DNA of 23,375 bases. Origin: a virus. Both the position numbers and the translations under genes were made by a program. The stretch spans positions 1 to 23,375 of IMG/VR virus record IMGVR_UViG_3300043313_000717. One strand, given 5' to 3'. Shown piece by piece: positions 14,691 through 22,757 of this stretch; positions within the stretch are counted from its first letter, which is position 1, and every line of letters starts with the position of its first letter. The notes under the pieces were generated by a model, which was given only the letters and a program-made list of their open reading frames with translations, had not been told where the DNA came from and ran no database searches.

Positions 14691-17600
14691 TGGGAACCAT
14701 TCTGACCGGCCGCGATCCAGCGGCAGCCACGTGGCCACTTGTCGTCCGGCCTATTCAGGTGGAAACTACTACGGCTGGGTTTACGGCTACTGGTGGTACT
14801 GCACTAGCAGTCATCAGCGACAACAATGACACCACGTACCTTAATGAGACCAACCCCACTGATTACTTCCGATGCAAGTGCGCAGCTATTACGTTGCCTA
14901 AGAATGCGAGACTATACTATGTCTCAGCTGCAGTTCGTGGTCGTGCGGCTGCTGGTAATACAAAGTATCGTGATGCTCTGATAGGTGTTGGTGATCACAG
15001 CAACAAGGGTATCCGGAATGATAACTGGAAGACCACTGGGATGCACTATGCCCTGAGCTCTGGTCTCTTGAGCTTCTTTGGTAAGAATACTATCACCAAC
15101 TCGCTCAAACAACCAATGAGCCAGATAGATCTGCAGAAAGGTTTGTATGTTCTGTTCGGTCTGAACACTGCCTATGGTCCTCTTTCAGCTGGGGCAATCT
15201 TCACTGATGCATGGATTCGTCTTCAGTATGACCTGCCGCCGAGTGCTGCGATCACTTACCCCGCACCGGGTGGCACACTCAACGATACTTCTGCACCTGA
15301 GTTTGTGTGGGATTACTCAGATGATCTTCAGCCTCAGGCCAAGTATCAACTTAGTGTTACTAACACAGGCACCTCGATCCAGGTTTACGACAGTGGACTA
15401 AGAGTTTCATCGCAGACTGCTCACACATTGCCATTCAACTTGCCCAATGGTACTTACCGAGTTGACCTTCGAGTTTACCAGAACTGGCCGTTCCCGGGGG
15501 GAGACTTTCCTGCTAGTGCACTTACTTCTAGCACCTTCACTATTGCAGTTGCCAAGCTTGGTGTTCCACGTATCAAGGTGGCAGATAACTCGTACAACAA
15601 AGAGTTCGTAGAGGTTATCACTTATCCCGAGGTCAACCTCCTTGACTTTGAGACTAGCACCTTCGATCGAGGCGTGCTTACTTGGGTTACGGATGCAACG
15701 AACTGCAGTATTGTCGCTAGTACTACGACTGTGAAAGACGGAGCACAGTCAGGTAAAGTTACTATTACTTCCACTACTGCTAGCATAGGCACTCGCAAGA
15801 AGGGCATCAAAGTATCACCCGGGGATTACTTAAGTTCAGTTATCTATGTTAATCCCCTGGCTTTGTCTGGACGGATTGCTCAGTTAACAATCCAGTGGCG
15901 TGATTCTGCGGGAACTTTCATCGCGGAGTCTAGCGGATCAAATGTACCGCTGACTATCAATACGTGGAATGAAGTTCGTATTAACAACGTAGTTAATCTT
16001 TCTGGGTCTCTTGTTTATGCACAACCAAAACTCAAGTTCACTTCAGTGATCAATGGCGACATCATGTATTTGGATGATGCTGCTCTCTGGCATGCTAGTG
16101 GTGCTCATCGCAACAACCTGTTTAATATCACTTCTTGGGAGAGTGCTCTTCAAACCTGGAGCACCTTCGGGGCCACACCACCTACCCTCTCGATTGATAC
16201 CGCCAGATTCCTCAATGGCACTCACTCGCTGAAGATGCAATTTGGTGCTAGTGGTAGTCCCAGTGATGGTGCAGCTAGTACTGCATTTTCGAATCTGCAG
16301 ATCGGTAAGAAATACACGGCTAGTTTGCATGTGTGGATTCCCAGTGGTGCTCCCGATGTCAGTATGGATATCCAAGGTGTGGAAGGTAAGTCTTCTGCGG
16401 GTGTTAGAAATGCATGGACTAGACTCTCAGTTACCTTTATCTCAGATGGTACTGCACAGCAAGTAAACCTTAGTACCATGACTGCATATACTGGGTCGCC
16501 TGCAATCTGGGTTGATAATCTTCTCTTTGAAGATGTCTCAGTCGTGCTGCCCTGGTTCAACGGTAGCAGTGCAGGGGCAACTTGGGATGGTGCTACGGAT
16601 AACAGCACTTCTCACTTGCTGGATTCTTTCCCGGTCTGGTCTCGTGGTGGCTTCTTCGAGTTTACGCCGAACCTCTTAACCAACGCTGATTCATCGTTCG
16701 AAGACGATAGCTTCGTGTGGGTTGCTAATGCCTCACTTTCTGGTAGCACTGTAGCCAAGAGTGCTGTACAGCATCTTCAGGGCGCTGCGTATTCTTTGTT
16801 GGTTAATAAATCTACTGCCGGTACCAATGATATTGAAACAGTCCTTGGTAACGGGTACTGGTTCCCTGCAACACCCGGTCAAATTTTCAGGGCACACTGG
16901 GCAGTATTCTCAGACACCACTGCTCGTACCCATCAACTCATATTGCACTTCTATGACGCAAACTTTGTTACTATCAGTAACCAGGTCTTGTCAATTGCTA
17001 GTACAGTGGGTGCTTGGCAAGGTAATGAGGGTACCTTTGGCGCAGCTCCAGCAAACACGGCGTATTTCTATGTTTCATTTAAGGTCCTCGCAGTAGCGAC
17101 TACCACTGAGAAGCATTACTTAGATGCAGTGGCCGTTTATGATGATGCTCTCGGTTACACTGGTTACTGGTCTGGGTACAATAACCCTGCCAATACTGAC
17201 GTTGCACCTACCTTGCTGGTAGAATACCAGAATGTCGGCGAAAGTGACTGGCATCCACTCGGGACTCAGTTGCTTGATGTGGATAGTGAATATGTGGTAT
17301 TCCCTGACTATTCATTGAAGTCAGGCGTAGGTCGCGTTTATAGAGCCCATCTTGAACAGACGGAGAATGGGCTCGACCTCAATAGCGATTACTCGACCTC
17401 GACGTCTCCCGCTGTCTCTAGGACGCTTAGGAACGTTTGGCTTGCGTCAGATGATGACCCCACGAACACCAGCCATTGGTTCAATTGGGACGGTGGTGGC
17501 AAGAAGGAAATGATAGATGCTGCCGCAGCTCTGGTAGATATCGAGGGGTCAGAGTTCCCCTTCGCTCAGTTCGGTGTGCAGAGTAGGGGTACAGTTGATG

Positions 17601-17797
17601 TAGATCTGATGCTGGAGACTGCTGATGACCAGACTGCTCTTGATAATCTCGCTCGCAAGAAGTCTTTGGTTATCTACCGTGATGGTCGAGGGCGTGCTTA
17701 CCGAGGCGTTCTGGGTGCAGTCAACTTCATAGATATCCCCAGTACAGGAATGAAGCGGGCTGGGTTTACTTTGCAGTTGTCTGGTGATCAACCATGA
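14690..17797 (+). CDS. Large modular minor tail protein (distal tail/adsorption)
   Basis: 1035 residues coupled to the tape measure gene. Order by eye: N-terminal beta domain (1-185) opening MGTILTGRDP; a fibronectin-III-like module (about 186-290; PPSAAITYPAPGG, then LPNGTYRVDLRVYQNW); three carbohydrate-binding-like beta-sandwich modules at about 315-468, 474-617 and 660-818, each with the start NLLx, a mid GQxY/GKxY strand and a YLDDAAL, WVDNLLF or YLDAVAVY strand near the end; and a C-terminal distal-tail-like domain (about 835-1035). Module 2 ends in WFNGSSAG...TWDGATDNSTS (622-641), a tail recurring in actinophage minor tail proteins. The modules suggest binding to cell-wall glycan; ligand unknown. 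The TGA overlaps the next ATG (ATGA). Confidence 0.88.
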   Translation: MGTILTGRDPAAATWPLVVRPIQVETTTAGFTATGGTALAVISDNNDTTYLNETNPTDYFRCKCAAITLPKNARLYYVSAAVRGRAAAGNTKYRDALIGVGDHSNKGIRNDNWKTTGMHYALSSGLLSFFGKNTITNSLKQPMSQIDLQKGLYVLFGLNTAYGPLSAGAIFTDAWIRLQYDLPPSAAITYPAPGGTLNDTSAPEFVWDYSDDLQPQAKYQLSVTNTGTSIQVYDSGLRVSSQTAHTLPFNLPNGTYRVDLRVYQNWPFPGGDFPASALTSSTFTIAVAKLGVPRIKVADNSYNKEFVEVITYPEVNLLDFETSTFDRGVLTWVTDATNCSIVASTTTVKDGAQSGKVTITSTTASIGTRKKGIKVSPGDYLSSVIYVNPLALSGRIAQLTIQWRDSAGTFIAESSGSNVPLTINTWNEVRINNVVNLSGSLVYAQPKLKFTSVINGDIMYLDDAALWHASGAHRNNLFNITSWESALQTWSTFGATPPTLSIDTARFLNGTHSLKMQFGASGSPSDGAASTAFSNLQIGKKYTASLHVWIPSGAPDVSMDIQGVEGKSSAGVRNAWTRLSVTFISDGTAQQVNLSTMTAYTGSPAIWVDNLLFEDVSVVLPWFNGSSAGATWDGATDNSTSHLLDSFPVWSRGGFFEFTPNLLTNADSSFEDDSFVWVANASLSGSTVAKSAVQHLQGAAYSLLVNKSTAGTNDIETVLGNGYWFPATPGQIFRAHWAVFSDTTARTHQLILHFYDANFVTISNQVLSIASTVGAWQGNEGTFGAAPANTAYFYVSFKVLAVATTTEKHYLDAVAVYDDALGYTGYWSGYNNPANTDVAPTLLVEYQNVGESDWHPLGTQLLDVDSEYVVFPDYSLKSGVGRVYRAHLEQTENGLDLNSDYSTSTSPAVSRTLRNVWLASDDDPTNTSHWFNWDGGGKKEMIDAAAALVDIEGSEFPFAQFGVQSRGTVDVDLMLETADDQTALDNLARKKSLVIYRDGRGRAYRGVLGAVNFIDIPSTGMKRAGFTLQLSGDQP

Positions 17798-19038
17798 CCC
17801 AAGTAGAAATGACGGTGGGCAAGTATACCTATGAGGATGTATGGGCGGTACTTGTCACACCGGGTAATACATTAGCCTTCCAATATGAGTGGCTCGATCG
17901 AGATGACCAGAGCCAGGGCTGGCTGGAGAAGACAGTCCTTGGTTGCAAGGTAACTCATAACTACTTAGCTACGGTAAAGCGAACGGCGAAGCTAGACCTT
18001 ATCGAGTCAGCAGATGAACCTATCGACTGGCTCAATGACCGCATTCGTCCCTGGATAGGTGTGAAGATGCCTGCTGGGGACTTTGCGGGGTTTCCCCAGG
18101 GTGTGTTTGTACTTAACAGCCCCGAACGAACTAAAGATGGCCCCCTAATCTATCGCGCGGTCGATGGGTATGACAAAACACAGGTGGTGTTGGATAGCAG
18201 CTTTGGTAGCGATGTAGTTGCAGTCTCCTCAGTTACAATTCCTGCGCTAACGGTTTACACAGATCAAATCTTACTGCTGCTCAGTCAGGCCTCAATCACT
18301 CAGTCTCAGGTTAAGATTGTAGATTCTGAGCGACAGTCGCTGGTTGACCGAACGTGGACTGCGGCTACTCGACGATCAGGTCAGATTCAGATTGCTAAGA
18401 AAGTAGCACAAGAAGCGGCACTTAAGAAGAAGCTCAACAACACCTTGACCATCATTAACCACCTGATCACTGCATTGCACTATGAAGATCTTTGGTTCGA
18501 TGGTTTTGGTAATGCTCGTGTGGAACCCTACATTGAGCCGTATGAAGCTCCGATCAATCACAAGTATGATGTCGAGGATAAGAACATCTTGACTCCCAAA
18601 GTGATACAAACTCTCGACCTTTTCAGTGTACCAAATGTCATCACCTTCTGCGTGAGTCAACCAGATCGACCCATGCTGGTGAGTAGGTTTGTTAACTCAG
18701 ACCCTGCTTCACCAGTGAGTACAACTAGTCTTGGTCGACGAAAAGTTTTGTTTGATGCCAGTGTTGAAGCAGCCACACAGTCTGAGCTTGATGGTTTGGT
18801 TCGAAAGGCTGCGATTAATGCATCGAATGTATACGAGCATGTGAAACTTGAAACTATGATTAACCCCATGCATAGCAACCGCGACATCATCGAGCTCTAC
18901 GTAACTGACATGGGACTTGCAGATTACTTTACCGAGATGTCATGGGAGATAGATTTCAAAGCTGGTGGGATTATGACCCACGATCTCCGTCGACTAGTGA
19001 ACCTGAATCCGAGCATCCTGGGAGATCCCAATGGGTAG
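17794..19038 (+). CDS. Minor tail protein, tail hub-like
   Basis: 414 residues, ATGA-coupled to the distal-tail gene. A beta-rich N-terminal half (about 1-150, with WLNDRIRPWIGVKMPAG and FPQGVFVLNSPERTKDG) resembles tail-hub/baseplate proteins that contact the distal tail protein (of the ReqiPepy6 gp37-like kind). A helical segment at about 205-235 (KKVAQEAALKKKLNNTLTIINHLI) precedes a second beta region (about 240-414). No peptidoglycan-hydrolase motif is visible. Order and overlap place it in the tail tip. Confidence 0.78.
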   Translation: MTQVEMTVGKYTYEDVWAVLVTPGNTLAFQYEWLDRDDQSQGWLEKTVLGCKVTHNYLATVKRTAKLDLIESADEPIDWLNDRIRPWIGVKMPAGDFAGFPQGVFVLNSPERTKDGPLIYRAVDGYDKTQVVLDSSFGSDVVAVSSVTIPALTVYTDQILLLLSQASITQSQVKIVDSERQSLVDRTWTAATRRSGQIQIAKKVAQEAALKKKLNNTLTIINHLITALHYEDLWFDGFGNARVEPYIEPYEAPINHKYDVEDKNILTPKVIQTLDLFSVPNVITFCVSQPDRPMLVSRFVNSDPASPVSTTSLGRRKVLFDASVEAATQSELDGLVRKAAINASNVYEHVKLETMINPMHSNRDIIELYVTDMGLADYFTEMSWEIDFKAGGIMTHDLRRLVNLNPSILGDPNG

Positions 19039-19645
19039 TATCGATACGGCTCATGAGTTTCTTGCTGAGCTTTTGCCAGAGGAGGATATCTCCGGAGATA
19101 CTATTGGTATTGGGGTTGTTACCAACAAGGTCCCTTTGTATATAGCCTGGGAAGGGGATATTGATGATGCAGGCAACTCATACTATACCCCTCAGGCATA
19201 TGCGCGTGTAGATAGTTATAGCCCTGTCGTAGGCGATAGAGTTCTTATGTTGCATACGGGCAATACGTGGACTTGCTTGGGTAGTCTTGCTATGAAGCCC
19301 GACTGGCAGCCTTTGTCTTATGGTACTAACGTAGCTGACTTTGACCCCGTTGGCTTTGATGCTGGACAATATTGCAAGTTTGGCGGAGTAGTTTATTTAC
19401 GAGGTCAGATAAAGGCTACTGGTACTATCGCAATTAATGCAACTCTTGCGACTTTGCCCACTAACTATGGCTTGTCTACTACTAGCACCAGTGGGTCGAT
19501 GTTCTCTATTAACTATGCCCGAGCCGGTGCTGTTAATGCAATGCGTGTTCAGATAAAGAACTACCTACTCATGCTGGGTTTTCCTGGGTTAGTTCTTAAC
19601 GACAATTTCTCACTCAGTGGTATCAGCTTTCCGGCGGATATCTAA
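19031..19645 (+). CDS. Minor tail protein with C-terminal knob (receptor-binding candidate)
   Basis: 204 residues, overlapping the previous gene by 8 bases. Residues 1-85 look like a small beta attachment domain (YARVDSYSPVVGDRVLMLHTG). From about 92 a knob-like domain begins: WQPLSYGTNVADF, FDAGQYCKFGGVVYLRGQIKATG, then a TLPTNYG loop and a final NDNFSLSGISFPADI strand. This repeated W-x-P ... GxVxLRG ... LP layout is common in the C-terminal heads of siphovirus minor tail proteins that touch the cell surface. It is the last gene before the lysis genes. Confidence 0.77.
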   Translation: MGSIDTAHEFLAELLPEEDISGDTIGIGVVTNKVPLYIAWEGDIDDAGNSYYTPQAYARVDSYSPVVGDRVLMLHTGNTWTCLGSLAMKPDWQPLSYGTNVADFDPVGFDAGQYCKFGGVVYLRGQIKATGTIAINATLATLPTNYGLSTTSTSGSMFSINYARAGAVNAMRVQIKNYLLMLGFPGLVLNDNFSLSGISFPADI

Positions 19646-19663
19646 CTACAGAAGGGAACGACA

Positions 19664-20002
19664 ATGCTCAACTACACTGCTGACTGGTGGGGAATGCTCG
19701 CTCTGCTTGTGGCCGTGGTTCTGCCGATTCTGGTGGGACTGGTCACGCGAGTTACGACCCACCCGGGAGTGCAGGCAGTTCTGCTGCTCGCTCTCTCTGC
19801 TATCGCTGGGACGCTCACGCTTGCGCTCCAGGCACATCAAACCAACGATGTGAACTTTAGTTGGCGAGCGGCAGCGCTCAACTCGCTGGTCACGTTCGTC
19901 ATCGCAGTTGCCTCTCACTTCGGGCTTTGGAAGCCAACGACCGTGGCTCGTAAGGCTCAGCTCGTCGGGGCCCCTCGCGCGCAGAAACGGCAATACCAGT
20001 GA
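19664..20002 (+). CDS. Holin candidate (three membrane helices)
   Basis: 112 residues; GAAGGGA (19651-19657) precedes ATG 19664. Three hydrophobic segments are visible at about 9-29, 36-57 and 70-88, with a short periplasmic N-terminus (NYTADWW) and a basic C-terminal tail with many Arg/Lys. This is the size and layout of class I holins, which open the cytoplasmic membrane at lysis time. It directly precedes a peptidase gene with GTGA overlap, as in a holin-endolysin pair. A second, two-helix membrane gene at 21537 might be a partner or the real holin. Confidence 0.82.
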   Translation: MLNYTADWWGMLALLVAVVLPILVGLVTRVTTHPGVQAVLLLALSAIAGTLTLALQAHQTNDVNFSWRAAALNSLVTFVIAVASHFGLWKPTTVARKAQLVGAPRAQKRQYQ

Positions 20003-20850
20003 AAATCACGCTACCTGAGGTTCGCATAGAAGATCGAAGATTGGGTCGGCATATAAATCATGACCCTCGATCGCTAACCTATCGCACTACTCCTGCAGTT
20101 GTCGACCTCAGTGTTCAGTGGAAGCGGCATGTTGACATCTTCGATCAGGGCAACTTGGGTTCTTGTACGGGTAATGCCGAGGCGGGTCTCTTGGCGAGTG
20201 ATCCATTCTTCCCGACAATGCCGAACATCCTCGTCATCAACGAGGCTTTCGCAATCAAGCTTTACTCACTGGCGACGAAGCTCGATCCCTATGGTGGGTC
20301 GTGGGAACCTGATGACACCGGCAGTGATGGGATGTCGGTCAACAAGGCAGCTCAGCAACTGGGCTATATCAATGGCTACGTTTGGGGCACGACTCTCGAT
20401 GAAGCCAAGGGGTTGATCCAGAAGGGGCCGTTTATCGTCGGCACCAACTGGACAACCTACATGGACGACCCCGGGAGTGACGGCATCATTCGTAATCCCG
20501 CGGGTGGTTCAGTCCGAGGAGGTCATGAGTACGTCTGCCGGGAGAGAGATGCATCTCGTGGCCTCTGGTGGTTCGACAATTCATGGGGCCTTGGTTTCGG
20601 TGTGGCTGGACGATTCGCGTACGACGACGCAGGTCTGATGGCTCTGATGGCACAGGGTGGCGATATGACGCAGTCCACACCAAATACCTTGCCCCCTCCG
20701 AAGCCAGAACCAACTACGGATCAAGATCTCATCGACTGGTGGGTGGCAGCAAAGCCATGGGCCACTGGTCACTTCTTCTCCCGTCTCACCAAGGCCGGTA
20801 AGGCATCAGCCGCTTCGGTCACACTCGCACAAAGGAAAGGACTGGCATGA
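19999..20850 (+). CDS. Papain-family (C1) cysteine peptidase, putative lysis enzyme
   Basis: 283 residues from GTG 19999, overlapping the holin stop. The full papain set is visible: Gln50 and Cys56 in DQGNLGSCTGNA, His176 in GGHEYVC, and Asn194 in WFDNSWG. Only about 35 residues precede the domain, so there is no long inhibitory propeptide and no signal peptide. A Pro-rich linker (about 226-240) leads to a short C-terminal region (about 242-283) that may bind the wall. Coupling to a holin suggests it acts as endolysin, cleaving peptide bonds in the wall, although C1 enzymes normally cut proteins; a role in processing or in cutting surface proteins is an alternative. No amidase, muramidase or NlpC/P60 lysin lies in the window. 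The stop overlaps the next ATG (ATGA). Confidence 0.88.
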   Translation: MKITLPEVRIEDRRLGRHINHDPRSLTYRTTPAVVDLSVQWKRHVDIFDQGNLGSCTGNAEAGLLASDPFFPTMPNILVINEAFAIKLYSLATKLDPYGGSWEPDDTGSDGMSVNKAAQQLGYINGYVWGTTLDEAKGLIQKGPFIVGTNWTTYMDDPGSDGIIRNPAGGSVRGGHEYVCRERDASRGLWWFDNSWGLGFGVAGRFAYDDAGLMALMAQGGDMTQSTPNTLPPPKPEPTTDQDLIDWWVAAKPWATGHFFSRLTKAGKASAASVTLAQRKGLA

Positions 20851-21122
20851 GCGCTCGGGTAGCATCACAGTGCGATGGGTGTGGTCAGGTTGATGACCAC
20901 CCTAAGCTGCATTACGCAGGACAGGGGATGCAGGTGGCAGATTCATACCACCACGACTGTCTCCCATTCAAGGTCCAGTTGGACATTCTCGGCCCCGATC
21001 CCGATGCTTGGGACGATGGTCAAGCAAGGGTAGCTGAGATCATCGAACAGGCCAAGCAGGGTGTGCACGGGAAGAAGTTGCTCGCGCACATCACGAAGAT
21101 GCATGCGGAGGTGGAAGTCTAA
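20847..21122 (+). CDS. Zinc-finger-like small protein
   Basis: 91 residues, ATGA-coupled to the peptidase gene. A treble-clef-like ligand set is visible: C9-x2-C12, then H35-x2-C38 (CDGCG ... YHHDC), with H18 and H22 between. The rest is acidic at the centre (PDPDAWDD, about 50-57) and helical at the end. No function is recognised. Similar small CxxC/HxxC proteins accompany lysis or tail genes in actinophages. The stop overlaps the next start (TAATG at 21120-21124). Confidence 0.72.
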   Translation: MSARVASQCDGCGQVDDHPKLHYAGQGMQVADSYHHDCLPFKVQLDILGPDPDAWDDGQARVAEIIEQAKQGVHGKKLLAHITKMHAEVEV

Positions 21123-21535
21123 TGGCTAAGGCGACTACTTACGCTAACGACATCCTCGACCAGTCGTACGAGAATACTGGTACTGGCACGGATGTCATCG
21201 GTCCTACTACTTACACCCGTCCGTACAACCTGGCATTGTTGACAACGTTGTCGACTGCTGGGGCAATGGGTACTGAGTTTGTTGGTGGTTCGTATGCGCG
21301 GATCAGTATTGCTGCCAAGTTTGCGACGCCGGCTGCATCAGCTTCGAAGGCGAATACCACTGCTTTCTCTTTCACCAACATGCCTTCTGGTACCTGGGCA
21401 GATGCTGAGGTCCTAGACAGTACAGGTACGCCCAAGCGAATGAACTTCAAGGGCACTCCATCATTGGCCAAGACAGTCAACACTGGTGATACTTGCTCCA
21501 TCGCCATTGGTGGATTCACAGGTACTGAGGTCTAG
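21122..21535 (+). CDS. Tail fibre-like protein
   Basis: 137 residues. The segment RPYNLALLTTLSTAGAMGTEFVGGSYARISI (about 31-61) follows the layout of the phage tail-fibre family in which LxLHT ... G ... EVSGGSYAR recurs; here the sequence reads TEFVGGSYARI. The remainder is beta-rich with many Thr, Ser and Gly. It likely belongs to the virion's host-contact apparatus, placed downstream of the lysis pair. It may also be a capsid or tail decoration protein. Confidence 0.7.
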   Translation: MAKATTYANDILDQSYENTGTGTDVIGPTTYTRPYNLALLTTLSTAGAMGTEFVGGSYARISIAAKFATPAASASKANTTAFSFTNMPSGTWADAEVLDSTGTPKRMNFKGTPSLAKTVNTGDTCSIAIGGFTGTEV

Positions 21536-21536
21536 T

Positions 21537-21776
21537 ATGATCAAGTCGTTGTGGGCGATGGTGCAGGGTGATCCCGTGTTCATGCGTCGTATCAACGGCT
21601 GGTTGGCCATTTTCTGGACTGTCATGATTCCAGTCTCAGTACTTACGGGGTGGGTCACATCAGTCACATACGTTAGTGCCTTATCTCTCTGGGCTCTTGT
21701 TTCCGGCCATTGGTCCGCATGGCAAGCTGCTCGTGTTGAAGTGAAACAAGACCAAGAAAAAGGAGATCAAGTATGA
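21537..21776 (+). CDS. Two-helix membrane protein (second holin or partner candidate)
   Basis: 79 residues; the frame extends further upstream, but ATG 21537 with GAGG (21527-21530) is the best start and begins one base after the previous stop. Two hydrophobic helices (about 20-39 and 42-58) are joined by a short turn, and the C-terminus (HWSAWQAARVEVKQDQEKGDQ) is charged. The closing SGHWSAWQAARVE pattern is common in small actinophage membrane proteins of the lysis region. It could be a holin, antiholin or spanin-independent membrane factor. The stop overlaps the next start (ATGA). Confidence 0.74.
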   Translation: MIKSLWAMVQGDPVFMRRINGWLAIFWTVMIPVSVLTGWVTSVTYVSALSLWALVSGHWSAWQAARVEVKQDQEKGDQV

Positions 21777-22348
21777 CAGTCCAGGCATGGCAACAAATAC
21801 TCTCCAGCGCCGAGCTTGATGGTCCCGTGGTATCTGCTACAGGTCCTTCATCCCTGTTGCCCCCCCAAGCTCTACACACAGTGGCACCAGATGACTGGTG
21901 GCTGGGTAAGCTTCTCAAGATCGAGGCTTGCATCAACTTCGGTAACGTAGTCACAGCTCAGCCCACATTTACCCTCGATCTGAAGTTTGGTGCTACTACT
22001 GGTATCTGGAACTCAGGTGCCATTCTTACCTCAACGACAGCACACACCGCACTACCCTGTTACTTAGAATTGCTTCTGTCTTGCCAGGTTACTGGTTCTG
22101 CGGGTAAGCTCAAGGGTCAAGGTAAGATCACTGGTCGACCGTTCTTGCTTACTGGAGCGGGTGCAATTGCTGATCTCACTACAAGTGGGGTGCCAGTTAT
22201 TCCTCTGCCTCAGACCACACCAGCACAGGGTGCGTCGTTCAACACCAACGTGAGTCAGCAGATCGATCTTACGGTCGCCCTCTCAGTGGCTAACGCCGCT
22301 AACCTGGTTCAGCTCACTCAGTACGCGCTATACGCCACCGAACTGTAA
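21773..22348 (+). CDS. Putative virion structural protein
   Basis: 191 residues; AGGAG (21761-21765) precedes ATG 21773. The sequence is beta-rich and Thr/Ala/Leu-rich, with a two-Trp site (DDWWLGKLLKIEA, about 41-53), a TFTLDLKFGATTGIW strand pair and a C-terminal LTVALSVANAANLVQLTQYALYATEL typical of phage capsid/tail surface proteins. It resembles virion proteins of the kind encoded next to receptor-binding genes in actinophages. No catalytic motif is present. Confidence 0.66.
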   Translation: MTVQAWQQILSSAELDGPVVSATGPSSLLPPQALHTVAPDDWWLGKLLKIEACINFGNVVTAQPTFTLDLKFGATTGIWNSGAILTSTTAHTALPCYLELLLSCQVTGSAGKLKGQGKITGRPFLLTGAGAIADLTTSGVPVIPLPQTTPAQGASFNTNVSQQIDLTVALSVANAANLVQLTQYALYATEL

Positions 22349-22385
22349 TTGCTCAAGTGGGATGGGTGTTAAGGAAGGGGTATGA

Positions 22386-22757
22386 GTGGCCCAGACAACG
22401 AATATACCCAGCACGCTGTTCACAGGGCATCAGGTCACCAATTTCCCCAGCACTAACCAGCAGTACTCCCACGCGATACTCACGGTTGATCGCACTGTTG
22501 CTAGCGGTCTTAATAGTTTGGCAGCAACTGACTTTTTCACCTATGTGATTGATTACTCCATTGACGGTGGAAACAGTTGGATAATGCTTGGTGGCTCAAC
22601 TCTTCGGGGCGGCATTAATGTCACTAAGGGCAAGCAACATGACACTGACGAAATCAGCGTTGGTTACAACGGGCCTCTTCCAGTTGGCACTCAATTTCGG
22701 GTAACGACGGATGCCACTGCCCCGGTGCGCATCGCAGGATCGATGGTGTATAGCTGA
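22386..22757 (+). CDS. Putative structural protein
   Basis: 123 residues from GTG 22386, with AAGGAAGGGG (22371-22380) directly upstream. An ATG at 22382 in another frame would give only 24 residues. The product looks like an all-beta domain: TNIPSTLFTG opening, then YSHAILTVDRTV, FTYVIDYSIDGGNSW, and a VRIAGSMVYS end. Small beta-sandwich proteins like this occur in tail-tip and decoration roles. The stop overlaps the next start (TGATG). Confidence 0.68.
   Translation: MAQTTNIPSTLFTGHQVTNFPSTNQQYSHAILTVDRTVASGLNSLAATDFFTYVIDYSIDGGNSWIMLGGSTLRGGINVTKGKQHDTDEISVGYNGPLPVGTQFRVTTDATAPVRIAGSMVYS

Noticed and set aside
22382-22456. ATG at 22382 as a gene start
   Set aside because: It gives only 24 residues; the GTG at 22386 with the same ribosome site opens a 123-residue frame.
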